From Marinosulfonomonas sp. (GTDB lineage: Bacteria; Pseudomonadota; Alphaproteobacteria; Rhodobacterales; Rhodobacteraceae), in the NCBI GenBank assembly GCA_002732995.1, contig NVTS01000021.1, forward strand, positions 9,778 to 17,506: DNA of 7,729 bases, read 5' to 3'. Shown one piece after another: positions 1-6,300 of this stretch. Below the pieces are notes generated by a model. It was not told the DNA's origin. It ran no database searches and saw nothing but the letters and a program-made list of their open reading frames with translations. Both the position numbers and the translations under genes were made by a program. Positions within the stretch are counted from its first letter, which is position 1; every line of letters starts with the position of its first letter.

Positions 1-260
1 CCTGTGCAAATTGTCACGAGGACTACTATGACACGAAAATCCGTGCCGACCATCTGTCCCAGGGTCAAATCAACGGCTTTCCGGTTTACCGTCTGAAAAA
101 TACCAAATTGAACTCGGTTCACGCGCGTTTCAAGGGCTGTGTTCGTGATACACGTGCCCAGACCTACAAGCCCGGCAGCGAGGATTTCCTGGCGCTCGAG
201 CTGTATGTCGCCTCGCGCGGCAACGGTCTGTCGGTCGAGGGACCGTCAATCCGTAACTAG
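1..260 (+). CDS. soxA: SoxA, L-cysteine S-thiosulfotransferase heme subunit (3' end only)
   Basis: This is the C-terminal 85 residues of SoxA, the catalytic cytochrome subunit of SoxXA. SoxXA attaches thiosulfate oxidatively to the SoxY carrier cysteine in the periplasm. The frame has codons starting at position 3 and ends in TAG at 258-260; the start lies upstream of the window. The first five full codons read CANCH, a CxxCH heme c site. At 138-140 a cysteine lies in the setting RFKGCVRDTR, matching the conserved SoxA cysteine that ligates the catalytic heme as a persulfide. The tail (ALELYVASRGNGL, then EGPSIRN) is typical of SoxA C-termini. The position directly before soxB agrees with the XYZABCD order of alphaproteobacterial clusters. 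The number of hemes in the full protein cannot be judged from this end. Confidence 0.95.
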   Translation, partial: CANCHEDYYDTKIRADHLSQGQINGFPVYRLKNTKLNSVHARFKGCVRDTRAQTYKPGSEDFLALELYVASRGNGLSVEGPSIRN

Positions 261-266
261 AAAAGC

Positions 267-298
267 AAAAGCGCCCTGCATGACGCGGGGCGCTTTTT
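267..298 (+). terminator. Intrinsic terminator or attenuator between soxA and soxB
   Basis: AAAAGCGCCC (267-276) is perfectly complementary to GGGCGCTTTT (288-297), giving a 10-bp stem with an 11-nt loop. The T run at 294-298 overlaps the descending arm. This is the classic rho-independent form. It lies 6 bases after the soxA stop and 85 bases before the soxB start, inside what is normally one transcription unit. It therefore probably lowers, rather than abolishes, read-through into soxBCDEF, or soxB has its own promoter. No convincing -35/-10 pair was found in the AT-rich stretch 298-325. Confidence 0.8.
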
Positions 299-382
299 CA
301 TTTGTTTGTCCATTTATTAAATTCTGGGTGAGGGGGCTTTTTGCCGTCTGGTCCGGCACGACAATGAACTAAGGAGAATACC

Positions 383-2074
383 ATGATCTCGCGGCGCGAT
401 TTCTTACAGGCAACAGTAGCGGCTTCGGCCATTTACGGCGCCTCGGGCGTTGGAAACTGGGCAAAGCTGGCGGCGCAACAAGCGTTGACCCAGGACCAGC
501 TGCTGGATTTTGACACCTTCGGCAACATCACCCTGATCCACGTTTGTGATATCCACGGCCAGATGAAACCGGTCTATTTCCGCGAGCCGGAAGTCAATCT
601 GGGTATCGGGGCTGTAAACGGTTTGCCACCGCATGTTACAGGTGCCGATTTCCTGAAAATGTTCAACCTGACACCAGGCACCCCCGAGGCCTATGCGCTG
701 TCCTACACTGATTTTGAATCATTGGCCAAAGGGTACGGTCGCATGGGTGGTCTGGACCGGATGGCGACCGTGATCAAATCTATCCGCGCCGCGCGCCCTG
801 ACGCGCTGTTGCTGGATGCGGGTGATACGTGGCATGGCTCCTACACCTGTCTGAAAACCAATGCTCAAGACATGGTCAACGTGATGAACCTGATGAAACC
901 CGACGCGATGACCTCGCATTGGGAATATACGCTGGGCGTTGATCGGGTGAATGAAATTGTTGAAACACTGGATTTCCCGTTTCTGGGGGCCAATGTGTTT
1001 GACAACGAGTGGGACGAGCCGGCGCTTGAGCCTTACAAATTCTTTGAGCGCGGCGGGGCGAAAATCGCCGTGATCGGTCAGGCCTTCCCTTACCTGCCAA
1101 TCGCTAATCCTAGCTGGATGTTCCCCGGCCTTTCATTCGGGGTGCGCGAAGAACGGATGCGCGAAGTGGTGGCCGAGGTGCGTGCCGCCGGTGCCGATCT
1201 GGTGGTGCTATTGTCCCACAACGGTTTTGACGTGGATCGCCAATTGGCCAACCAGGTCGATGGTATCGACGTGATCCTGACCGGCCACACCCATGATGCG
1301 CTGCCCGAACCGGTGCTGGTCAACAAGACCATGCTGATCGCCTCGGGATCGAACGGGAAATTCGTGTCGCGCGTTGATCTGGACGTGCGCGATGGCCAGT
1401 TGATGGGCTTTCGTCACAAGCTGATCCCGGTGTTTTCGGACGTGATCGAGCCCGACAAAGAAGTCGCCGCCGCGATTGATGCGGAACGCGCGCCCTATAT
1501 TGACGAAATGAGCGAGGTGATCGGCCACACCGACAGCCTGTTATACCGGCGTGGTAATTTCAATGGCACGTGGGATGATCTGATCTGTAATGCGCTGATT
1601 GAAGAGCGCGAGGCCGATATTGCGCTTAGCCCCGGTTTTCGCTGGGGTCCGAGCCTGCTGCCGGGCGATCCGATCACCCGCGAGGATATCTATAACGCCA
1701 CCGCGATGACCTATCCGAATGCCTATCGCTCCGAAATGACCGGCGAAACCATCAAGACCATTCTCGAGGATGTGGCCGACAACCTGTTCAACCCTGACCC
1801 CTACTACCAACAGGGCGGCGACATGGTGCGGGTTGGCGGCATGGGCTATCATATTGACGTGTCCAAACCGCAAGGCGAGCGCCTGACCAAAATGACCATT
1901 CTGAAAACCGGAGAAGCGGTCGATCCTGCCAAAACCTATGTGGTTGCGGGCTGGGCTTCGGTGCGCGAAGGCACGGAGGGGCCGGAAATCTGGGATGTGG
2001 TTGAAAACTATGTTAAACGCCAAGGCACGATCCAGCTGGATCCGAATACATCTGTGAAAGTTACGGGGGCGTAG
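383..2074 (+). CDS. soxB: SoxB, thiosulfohydrolase (dimanganese metallophosphatase fold)
   Basis: SoxB hydrolyses the S-thiosulfonate group on the SoxY carrier cysteine and releases sulfate in the periplasm. The 563 residues match the usual family length. The N-terminus has a twin-arginine signal (RRDFLQA at residues 4-10, then a hydrophobic alanine-rich stretch), so the folded metalloprotein is exported by Tat. Calcineurin-like/5'-nucleotidase metal motifs follow in order: HVCDIHGQ (D56, H58), LLDAGDTWHG (D145, D148), SHWEYTLG (H179), LSHNGFDVD (H279) and LTGHTHDALPEP (H302, H304). The C-terminal part is the 5'-nucleotidase C-terminal type substrate domain. SoxB proteins have HWE where 5'-nucleotidases have NHE, which supports SoxB over a nucleotidase. 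The ATG start is set by AAGGAG at 371-376, six bases upstream. The gene is preceded by a terminator-like hairpin and followed by soxC after 75 bases. Confidence 0.97.
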   Translation: MISRRDFLQATVAASAIYGASGVGNWAKLAAQQALTQDQLLDFDTFGNITLIHVCDIHGQMKPVYFREPEVNLGIGAVNGLPPHVTGADFLKMFNLTPGTPEAYALSYTDFESLAKGYGRMGGLDRMATVIKSIRAARPDALLLDAGDTWHGSYTCLKTNAQDMVNVMNLMKPDAMTSHWEYTLGVDRVNEIVETLDFPFLGANVFDNEWDEPALEPYKFFERGGAKIAVIGQAFPYLPIANPSWMFPGLSFGVREERMREVVAEVRAAGADLVVLLSHNGFDVDRQLANQVDGIDVILTGHTHDALPEPVLVNKTMLIASGSNGKFVSRVDLDVRDGQLMGFRHKLIPVFSDVIEPDKEVAAAIDAERAPYIDEMSEVIGHTDSLLYRRGNFNGTWDDLICNALIEEREADIALSPGFRWGPSLLPGDPITREDIYNATAMTYPNAYRSEMTGETIKTILEDVADNLFNPDPYYQQGGDMVRVGGMGYHIDVSKPQGERLTKMTILKTGEAVDPAKTYVVAGWASVREGTEGPEIWDVVENYVKRQGTIQLDPNTSVKVTGA

Positions 2075-2136
2075 ACGGGTGACGCCACGTGTAACACCAA
2101 TGACGAGGGTCTGAACAAACTGCTCTACTTGCAAAC

Positions 2137-2145
2137 GAGAGGGGG
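2137..2145 (+). promoter_or_regulatory. Purine-rich ribosome binding site for the soxC GTG start
   Basis: GAGAGGGGG lies four bases before the GTG at 2150. It is a shortened, G-rich Shine-Dalgarno match with tight spacing. It supports GTG as the soxC start, because the Tat motif begins only 11 codons later and there is no better in-frame ATG upstream of it. Confidence 0.5.
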
Positions 2146-2149
2146 CTGA

Positions 2150-3412
2150 GTGACAGAAAAGACTGACCATAAGACAACGCGGCGTGGGTTCCTTGCGTCC
2201 GGTATTGCTGTTGGCGGGGCTGTTGCCTCGGGTCGGGCGGCTGTCGCGGGTGAGGCCGAAATCACCGAAATGCAGCCGTGGCGGCGTAATCTCGGTGATC
2301 CGGTCAATAACGCGCCCTACGGCACGCCCTCGCAATTCGAGGCTGACGTGCTGCGCCGCCCTGTCGCTTGGCTGACGCCCGATGCGACCACTGCCGTCAG
2401 CTTTACCCCGCTGCATGCGCTGGATGGCACTATCACCCCGAATGGTCTGTGTTTCGAGCGTCACCACGGTGGTGTGGCCCAAGTTGACCCTGAGAAATAT
2501 CGCTTGATGATCAATGGCTTGGTGGATCGCCCGCTGATTTTTACCTTGCAAGACCTGCTGCGGTTCCCGCGCGAAAACCGCACTTATTTTCTGGAATGCG
2601 CTGCGAATTCCGGCATGGAATGGCGCGGGGTGCAGATGGACGGGGTGCAGTTTACCCACGGGATGATCCACAACGTCGAATATACCGGTGTGCCTTTGCG
2701 CTATTTGCTGGAGGAAGCGGGCGTTCAAACAGCAGGCAAATGGCTGCTGGCCGAGGGCGGTGATGCGAGCGGTATGAGCCGCTCGATCCCGATGGAAAAG
2801 GCGCTGGAGGATTGCCTGATCGCCTTCAAAATGAACGGCGAGGCGTTGCGGGCCGAGCAGGGCTATCCGGTGCGCCTCGTGGTTCCGGGCTGGGAAGGCA
2901 ACATGTGGGTGAAATGGCTGCGCCGTCTGGAAGTGGGCGATATGCCATGGCACCACCGCGAGGAGACCAGCAAGTATTCCGACCTGATGGCGGACGGGCG
3001 CACCCGGCGCTTTACCTGGGAAATGGATGCCAAATCGGTGATCACTACCCCCAGCCCCCAAGCGCCTGTGTTGCATGGCAAAGGGCCGATGGTTTTGTCG
3101 GGGCTGGCGTGGTCGGGGCGCGGCTCCATCCCGCGGGTGGATGTGACGCTGGATGGCGGCATCAACTGGCATCAGGCGCGCATGGATGGGCCGGAACTGG
3201 ATAAATCGCTGCGGCGGTTTTATTATGATTTCAATTGGGACGGCACAGCGCTTTTGTTGCAAAGCCGTGCGCATGACAGCACCGGATATGTGCAGCCCAC
3301 CAAGGATGCGTTGCGCAGCTTGCGCGGGGTGAACTCGAATTACCACAACAACGGTATTCAGACGTGGCATTTGGGCAAAGACGGGAGGGTGAGGAATGTT
3401 GAAGTTACTTAG
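2150..3412 (+). CDS. soxC: SoxC, molybdenum cofactor subunit of sulfane dehydrogenase SoxCD
   Basis: SoxC is the molybdopterin subunit of the periplasmic SoxCD complex, which oxidises the SoxY-bound sulfane sulfur to the sulfone level. The protein is 420 residues and starts with GTG. It has a twin-arginine signal (TTRRGFLASG near residues 9-18), as expected for a folded cofactor protein. The sulfite-oxidase-type Moco domain holds YFLECAANSGMEWRG, with C150 the expected molybdenum thiolate ligand. The later segment GNMWVKWLRRLEVGDMPWHH is characteristic of SoxC. The C-terminal third (about residues 305-400) is the Mo-cofactor dimerisation domain, with VDVTLDGGINW. The stop codon lies 17 bases inside soxD, so the two subunits are probably translationally coupled. 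A generic SorA-type sulfite dehydrogenase is possible but less likely given the SoxC wording and neighbours. Confidence 0.97.
   Translation: MTEKTDHKTTRRGFLASGIAVGGAVASGRAAVAGEAEITEMQPWRRNLGDPVNNAPYGTPSQFEADVLRRPVAWLTPDATTAVSFTPLHALDGTITPNGLCFERHHGGVAQVDPEKYRLMINGLVDRPLIFTLQDLLRFPRENRTYFLECAANSGMEWRGVQMDGVQFTHGMIHNVEYTGVPLRYLLEEAGVQTAGKWLLAEGGDASGMSRSIPMEKALEDCLIAFKMNGEALRAEQGYPVRLVVPGWEGNMWVKWLRRLEVGDMPWHHREETSKYSDLMADGRTRRFTWEMDAKSVITTPSPQAPVLHGKGPMVLSGLAWSGRGSIPRVDVTLDGGINWHQARMDGPELDKSLRRFYYDFNWDGTALLLQSRAHDSTGYVQPTKDALRSLRGVNSNYHNNGIQTWHLGKDGRVRNVEVT
3384..3388 (+). promoter_or_regulatory. Ribosome binding site of soxD inside the end of soxC
   Basis: GGAGG lies seven bases before the ATG at 3396, within the last codons of soxC. 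It decides the soxD start and implies translational coupling: soxC and soxD overlap by 17 bases. Confidence 0.75.
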
Positions 3413-4004
3413 CATCCTTGTGATCCTGACACCCTCCATGCCATTGGCCGCCGAGCCAATGGGGCTGGGGCGTGTCGCCATGCCGGACGAGATTGCCGCG
3501 TGGGACATCGACGTGCGCCCCGACGGATTGGGCCTGCCTGCGGGCAGTGGAAGTGTCGCGTTTGGCGAAGAGGTGTTCGTTGAAAACTGTGCGGCCTGCC
3601 ACGGCGATTTTGCCGAAGGGGTCGGGCGCTATCCAGCACTGGCGGGCGGCATTGGCACCCTGACAGATGTGCGCCCCACGCGCACAGTCGGATCATTTTA
3701 TCCTTACCTTTCAACGGTTTGGGATTTTATCAATCGCGCCATGACGGTGGGATACGGGACTGAATTGAGTGATGACGAGATTTACGCGGTCACCGCCTAT
3801 GTGCTTTATTCCAACGATCTGGTCGGGGATGATTTCGTACTGAGCCGCGAGAATTTCACCAGTATCCGCCTGCCCAACGAGGGCGGGTTTTACATGGACA
3901 ACCGCGCACAGGTTGAACTGCCGAGGTTCCGACATCTCGCCTGCATGTCGGAATGCAAATCAAGTGTGGAAATCACCATGACAGTCAAAAATACGGGGGA
4001 ATGA
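3396..4004 (+). CDS. soxD: SoxD, short single-heme cytochrome c subunit of sulfane dehydrogenase
   Basis: SoxD takes electrons from the molybdenum centre of SoxC. This protein is only 202 residues, with a Sec leader (hydrophobic residues 3-18, likely cleaved near LAA-EP). The mature part begins GLGRVAMPDEIAAWDIDVRPDG, typical of the SoxD N-terminus. One heme site, CAACH, lies at residues 65-69; M116 in NRAMTVG is a candidate axial ligand. YAVTAYVLYSNDLVGDDFVLS and the two late cysteines (CMSECK, 183-187) are also SoxD-like. Paracoccus-type SoxD is roughly twice as long, with a second heme c domain after this point; here translation stops at TGA 4002-4004. Nothing suggests a frameshift, because the next gene starts two bases later with its own signal peptide. 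In P. pantotrophus the heme-2 domain is known to be dispensable for sulfur dehydrogenase activity, so this short form is probably functional. Confidence 0.92.
   Translation: MLKLLSILVILTPSMPLAAEPMGLGRVAMPDEIAAWDIDVRPDGLGLPAGSGSVAFGEEVFVENCAACHGDFAEGVGRYPALAGGIGTLTDVRPTRTVGSFYPYLSTVWDFINRAMTVGYGTELSDDEIYAVTAYVLYSNDLVGDDFVLSRENFTSIRLPNEGGFYMDNRAQVELPRFRHLACMSECKSSVEITMTVKNTGE
3995..4000 (+). promoter_or_regulatory. Ribosome binding site of soxE inside the end of soxD
   Basis: GGGGGA lies five bases before the ATG at 4006 and overlaps the last soxD codons. It favours the ATG at 4006 over the in-frame ATG at 4015, which would be 14 bases away. Confidence 0.5.
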
Positions 4005-4005
4005 C

Positions 4006-4716
4006 ATGAACGGAATGAAACACATTATAATGAGCGCTGTTGTTGCATGTTTTGCCCAAACAGCCGTGGCGGAGCGTGCCGATGGGGACGCAGAACGGGG
4101 CGAAAATGTGTACAAAAAATGCAGCAGTTGCCATAAGGTTGGCGATGGGGCGAGAAACCGTGTCGGGCCGCAGTTAAACCTGTTGTTCCAGCGCCCCGCC
4201 GGATCGATTGAGGGGTATAAATACTCGAATTCAATGCTGCGGGCGGGGGCGGATGGACTGGTTTGGGATTACACCTCTCTGGATACCTATCTGGAAAACC
4301 CCAAATCGCTGATTTCCAAAACACGGATGAATTTTCGTGGGCTGAAAGACGCGGATGACCGCGCCGATGTGATGGCCTATCTGCGCCAGTTCTCGGACAA
4401 CCCTGCCAACATCCCCGAGGCCTCGCCAACCTTTGTCGGCACCGACCACAGCGTCGACCCCGAAATTCTGGCGTTGCAAGGCGATCCTGAATATGGCGAA
4501 TACCTGTCCAGTGAGTGTGTGAGCTGTCACCAGATCGACGGGGCTGACACTGGCATCCCGTCAATCACCAACTGGCCGACCGAGGATTTCGTGGTCGCCA
4601 TGCATGCCTACAAAGATGAAAAACGCATCCATCCGGTGATGCAGATGATGGCGGGCCGTTTGTCGGCCGAAGAAATTGCGGGTCTGGCCGCATATTTTGA
4701 GAAAGTGGGAGAATAA
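4006..4716 (+). CDS. soxE: SoxE, periplasmic diheme cytochrome c
   Basis: This is a 236-residue secreted cytochrome with two heme c domains. A Sec signal (residues 1-23, likely cleaved at AVA-E) is followed by a class I, cytochrome c550/c2-like domain: CSSCH at 39-43, VGPQLNLLFQRPAG, and M108 in KTRMNFRGL as the likely axial methionine. After a linker (about 131-157) comes a second, cytochrome c4/FccA-like domain: CVSCH at 171-175, a methionine-rich HPVMQMMAGRLS segment (M212-M215 candidates) and the helix EEIAGLAAYF. Size and position between soxD and soxF fit SoxE, described in Paracoccus as a diheme cytochrome of about 25 kDa. It probably accepts electrons from SoxF, by analogy with flavocytochrome c, and/or from SoxCD. 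Because SoxD here lacks its second heme domain, the first domain could replace it functionally; that is inference. Confidence 0.85.
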   Translation: MNGMKHIIMSAVVACFAQTAVAERADGDAERGENVYKKCSSCHKVGDGARNRVGPQLNLLFQRPAGSIEGYKYSNSMLRAGADGLVWDYTSLDTYLENPKSLISKTRMNFRGLKDADDRADVMAYLRQFSDNPANIPEASPTFVGTDHSVDPEILALQGDPEYGEYLSSECVSCHQIDGADTGIPSITNWPTEDFVVAMHAYKDEKRIHPVMQMMAGRLSAEEIAGLAAYFEKVGE

Positions 4717-4756
4717 GCCAGACGCATAGATCCACTTAAGTATCCTATAGTTAGGG

Positions 4757-4761
4757 AAGGA
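4757..4761 (+). promoter_or_regulatory. Ribosome binding site of soxF
   Basis: AAGGA lies seven bases before the ATG at 4769. It fixes the start so that the twin-arginine motif begins four codons in. The 52-base gap from soxE contains no terminator-like hairpin. Confidence 0.65.
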
Positions 4762-4768
4762 CAATATA

Positions 4769-6040
4769 ATGAAACTAAACAGACGTAATTTTATCGGATC
4801 CGCAGCCGCCGTATCGGCGACGCTTTCGGCCCCAATGGTGATGGCGGGGTCGCATGGCAAACCCAAAGTCGTTGTAATCGGCGGCGGCGCAGGTGGTGCA
4901 ACTGTTGCGCGTTATCTGGCCAAAGATAGCAAAGGCGCAATTGATGTGACGCTGGTTGAACCCACGCGCAACTATTACACCTGCTTCTTTTCGAACCTTT
5001 ATATCGGGGGCTTTCGCGAGTTTTCCTCGATTGGGCACACCTACGGGAAACTGGCCGCTGAATATGGCATCAACGTGATCCATGACTGGGCGATTGGTGT
5101 GGACCGCGATGCCAAAACGGTAACGCTGGCCGGTGGTGGCACATTGCCATATGACCGTCTGGTCCTTAGTCCCGGCATTGATTTCAAGGAGGGTGCCGTT
5201 CCGGGCTGGGATGTATCAGCCCAGCAAAAGATGCCGCATGCCTATAAGGCGGGATCGCAAACCCAGCTGCTGAAAGCGCAGCTTGAGGCGATGCCACAGG
5301 GCGGCACTTTTGCCATGGTCGCCCCGCCCAACCCGTTCCGCTGCCCGCCCGGGCCATACGAGCGGGTGTCGATGGTGGCGCATCACCTGAAAACCAACAA
5401 TCCAACAGGTAAAATTCTGGTCCTAGATCCCAAGCCGAAATTCAGCAAACAGGCACTGTTTCAGGAAGGCTGGACAAACCACTATGATGGTATGATTGAC
5501 TGGGTCGGCCCTGATTTTGGCGGTGACAAGGTCGAGGTTCGCCCTGACGCGATGGAAGTCGTGATTGACGGCGAGGTGACCAAGGTTGACGTTTGTAACG
5601 TCATTCCGGCGATGAAAGCGGGCAAGATCGCCGAGATTGCCGGTGTTACCAACGAGGCTGGCTGGGCACCCGTGCATGCGGCGACGATGGCGACCAAAGC
5701 GGATGAAAACATCCACGTTCTGGGTGATTCAAGTGCGCAGGGTGACATGCCGAAATCCGGTTTTGCCGCGAATTCGCAAGCCAAGGTTGCGGCGATGGCC
5801 ATTCGCGGTGCGCTGACAGGGTCCAAAGTGTTCCCTGCCAAATTCACCAACACCTGCTGGTCGCTGATTGATACTGACGATGGTATCAAGGTTGGCGCGT
5901 CTTACGAGGCAACCGACGAGAAGATTGCCAAAACAGACGGGTTCATCAGTAAAACAGGCGAGGATGCTGCCCTTCGTAAGGCAACTTACGAGGAAAGCGT
6001 TGGCTGGTATGACGGGATCACGTCAGACATGTTTGGCTAA
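4769..6040 (+). CDS. soxF: SoxF, flavoprotein sulfide dehydrogenase (FccB family)
   Basis: This is the flavoprotein of flavocytochrome c sulfide dehydrogenase type, 423 residues. It oxidises sulfide in the periplasm; in Paracoccus, SoxF is also reported to stimulate the Sox cycle. A Tat signal is present (NRRNFIGSAAA from residue 4). The FAD-binding Rossmann motif VVVIGGGAGGATVARYL spans 34-50. C72 in YYTCFFSNL aligns with the cysteine that binds FAD covalently in Allochromatium FccB. C192 (FRCPPGPYE) and C363 (NTCWSLID) correspond to the FccB redox-active disulfide. The second FAD motif, IHVLGDSSAQGDMPKSG, lies near 315-331. The C-terminal YEESVGWYDGITSDMFG is typical of the family's C-terminal domain. 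The gene lies 52 bases after soxE, its presumed electron acceptor. All three functional cysteines are present, which argues against a plain sulfide:quinone reductase. Confidence 0.94.
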   Translation: MKLNRRNFIGSAAAVSATLSAPMVMAGSHGKPKVVVIGGGAGGATVARYLAKDSKGAIDVTLVEPTRNYYTCFFSNLYIGGFREFSSIGHTYGKLAAEYGINVIHDWAIGVDRDAKTVTLAGGGTLPYDRLVLSPGIDFKEGAVPGWDVSAQQKMPHAYKAGSQTQLLKAQLEAMPQGGTFAMVAPPNPFRCPPGPYERVSMVAHHLKTNNPTGKILVLDPKPKFSKQALFQEGWTNHYDGMIDWVGPDFGGDKVEVRPDAMEVVIDGEVTKVDVCNVIPAMKAGKIAEIAGVTNEAGWAPVHAATMATKADENIHVLGDSSAQGDMPKSGFAANSQAKVAAMAIRGALTGSKVFPAKFTNTCWSLIDTDDGIKVGASYEATDEKIAKTDGFISKTGEDAALRKATYEESVGWYDGITSDMFG

Positions 6041-6049
6041 ATGAAACGG

Positions 6050-6075
6050 GGTCGCGGCGGGGAACTGCCGCGGCC
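6050..6075 (+). terminator. Candidate terminator at the end of the sox operon
   Basis: GGTCGCGGC (6050-6058) pairs with GCCGCGGCC (6067-6075) in a 9-bp GC-rich stem with one G-T wobble and an 8-nt loop. It starts nine bases after the soxF stop. The following TTACTCTTT is only a weak T tract, so termination may be imperfect. Neither soxG nor soxH follows, so this is the likely operon end. Confidence 0.6.
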
Positions 6076-6147
6076 TTACTCTTTGCGGGTTCGGCAAAAG
6101 GCTTCAATTTCCTGTAGATTGATGAGCCCCTGAATAATGTTGGGAAA

Positions 6148-6177
6148 CATATCTACTAAACTAGGTTAGTAGATATG
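6148..6177. repeat. Perfect 12-6-12 inverted repeat between soxF and the ArsR-type gene
   Basis: CATATCTACTAA (6148-6159) is the exact reverse complement of TTAGTAGATATG (6166-6177). They are separated by ACTAGG, which has the self-complementary CTAG at the centre of symmetry. Such long, AT-rich perfect dyads are usually operators for dimeric helix-turn-helix regulators. It lies between two convergent genes and about 480 bases from the 5' end of the regulator gene. No convincing promoter or conserved small ORF was found beside it. A hairpin role is less likely because the stem is AT-rich and no T run follows. Confidence 0.75.
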
Positions 6178-6242
6178 ACAGTATGAAAAATAATTAAGCG
6201 ATATCATCTGGTTATGTAGGTTTTTCCTGCAGATATAGGTCA

Positions 6243-6288
6243 AGAAACCGCACCGCAAATATGCGGACAAAGATGGATCGGGGTTTCT
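6243..6288. repeat. Nested inverted repeats downstream of the regulator gene
   Basis: AGAAACC (6243-6249) matches GGTTTCT (6282-6288) as an inverted pair. Inside it, CCGCA (6253-6257) and TGCGG (6262-6266) form a small hairpin with an AATA loop. Read on the minus strand this lies just after the stop of the ArsR-family gene and could slow or end transcription. It lacks a proper T run, so it is only a weak terminator candidate. Confidence 0.3.
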
Positions 6289-6300
6289 GGAGGCTCTGCT

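Noticed and set aside
295..330. Possible sigma-70 promoter for soxB in the AT-rich stretch
   Set aside because: The best -10-like match (TAAATT) has no acceptable -35 at the right distance, so a promoter cannot be supported from sequence alone.
343..357. Small hairpin TGCCG/CGGCA upstream of soxB
   Set aside because: The five-base stem is short, has no T run and lies close to the ribosome binding site. Nothing supports a riboswitch or terminator there.
139..372. A 77-codon open frame running from soxA into the gap before soxB
   Set aside because: It overlaps the soxA frame and passes through the terminator hairpin. It has no ribosome binding site, and the composition is that of an out-of-frame reading.
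917..934. HWE in SoxB where 5'-nucleotidases have NHE, seemingly a lost metal-ligand asparagine
   Set aside because: This change is a known hallmark of SoxB proteins, so it supports the annotation rather than showing a defect.
1541..3508. A 655-codon open frame on the minus strand, opposite soxB, soxC and soxD
   Set aside because: Its sequence is rich in H, R and P with no recognisable domain. It crosses three clearly conserved plus-strand genes and is an antisense shadow of GC-rich codons.
6041..6136. A 31-residue open frame starting with ATG directly after the soxF stop
   Set aside because: It is basic and low in information, its first part is the GC-rich terminator hairpin, and no Shine-Dalgarno sequence other than soxF coding sequence precedes it.
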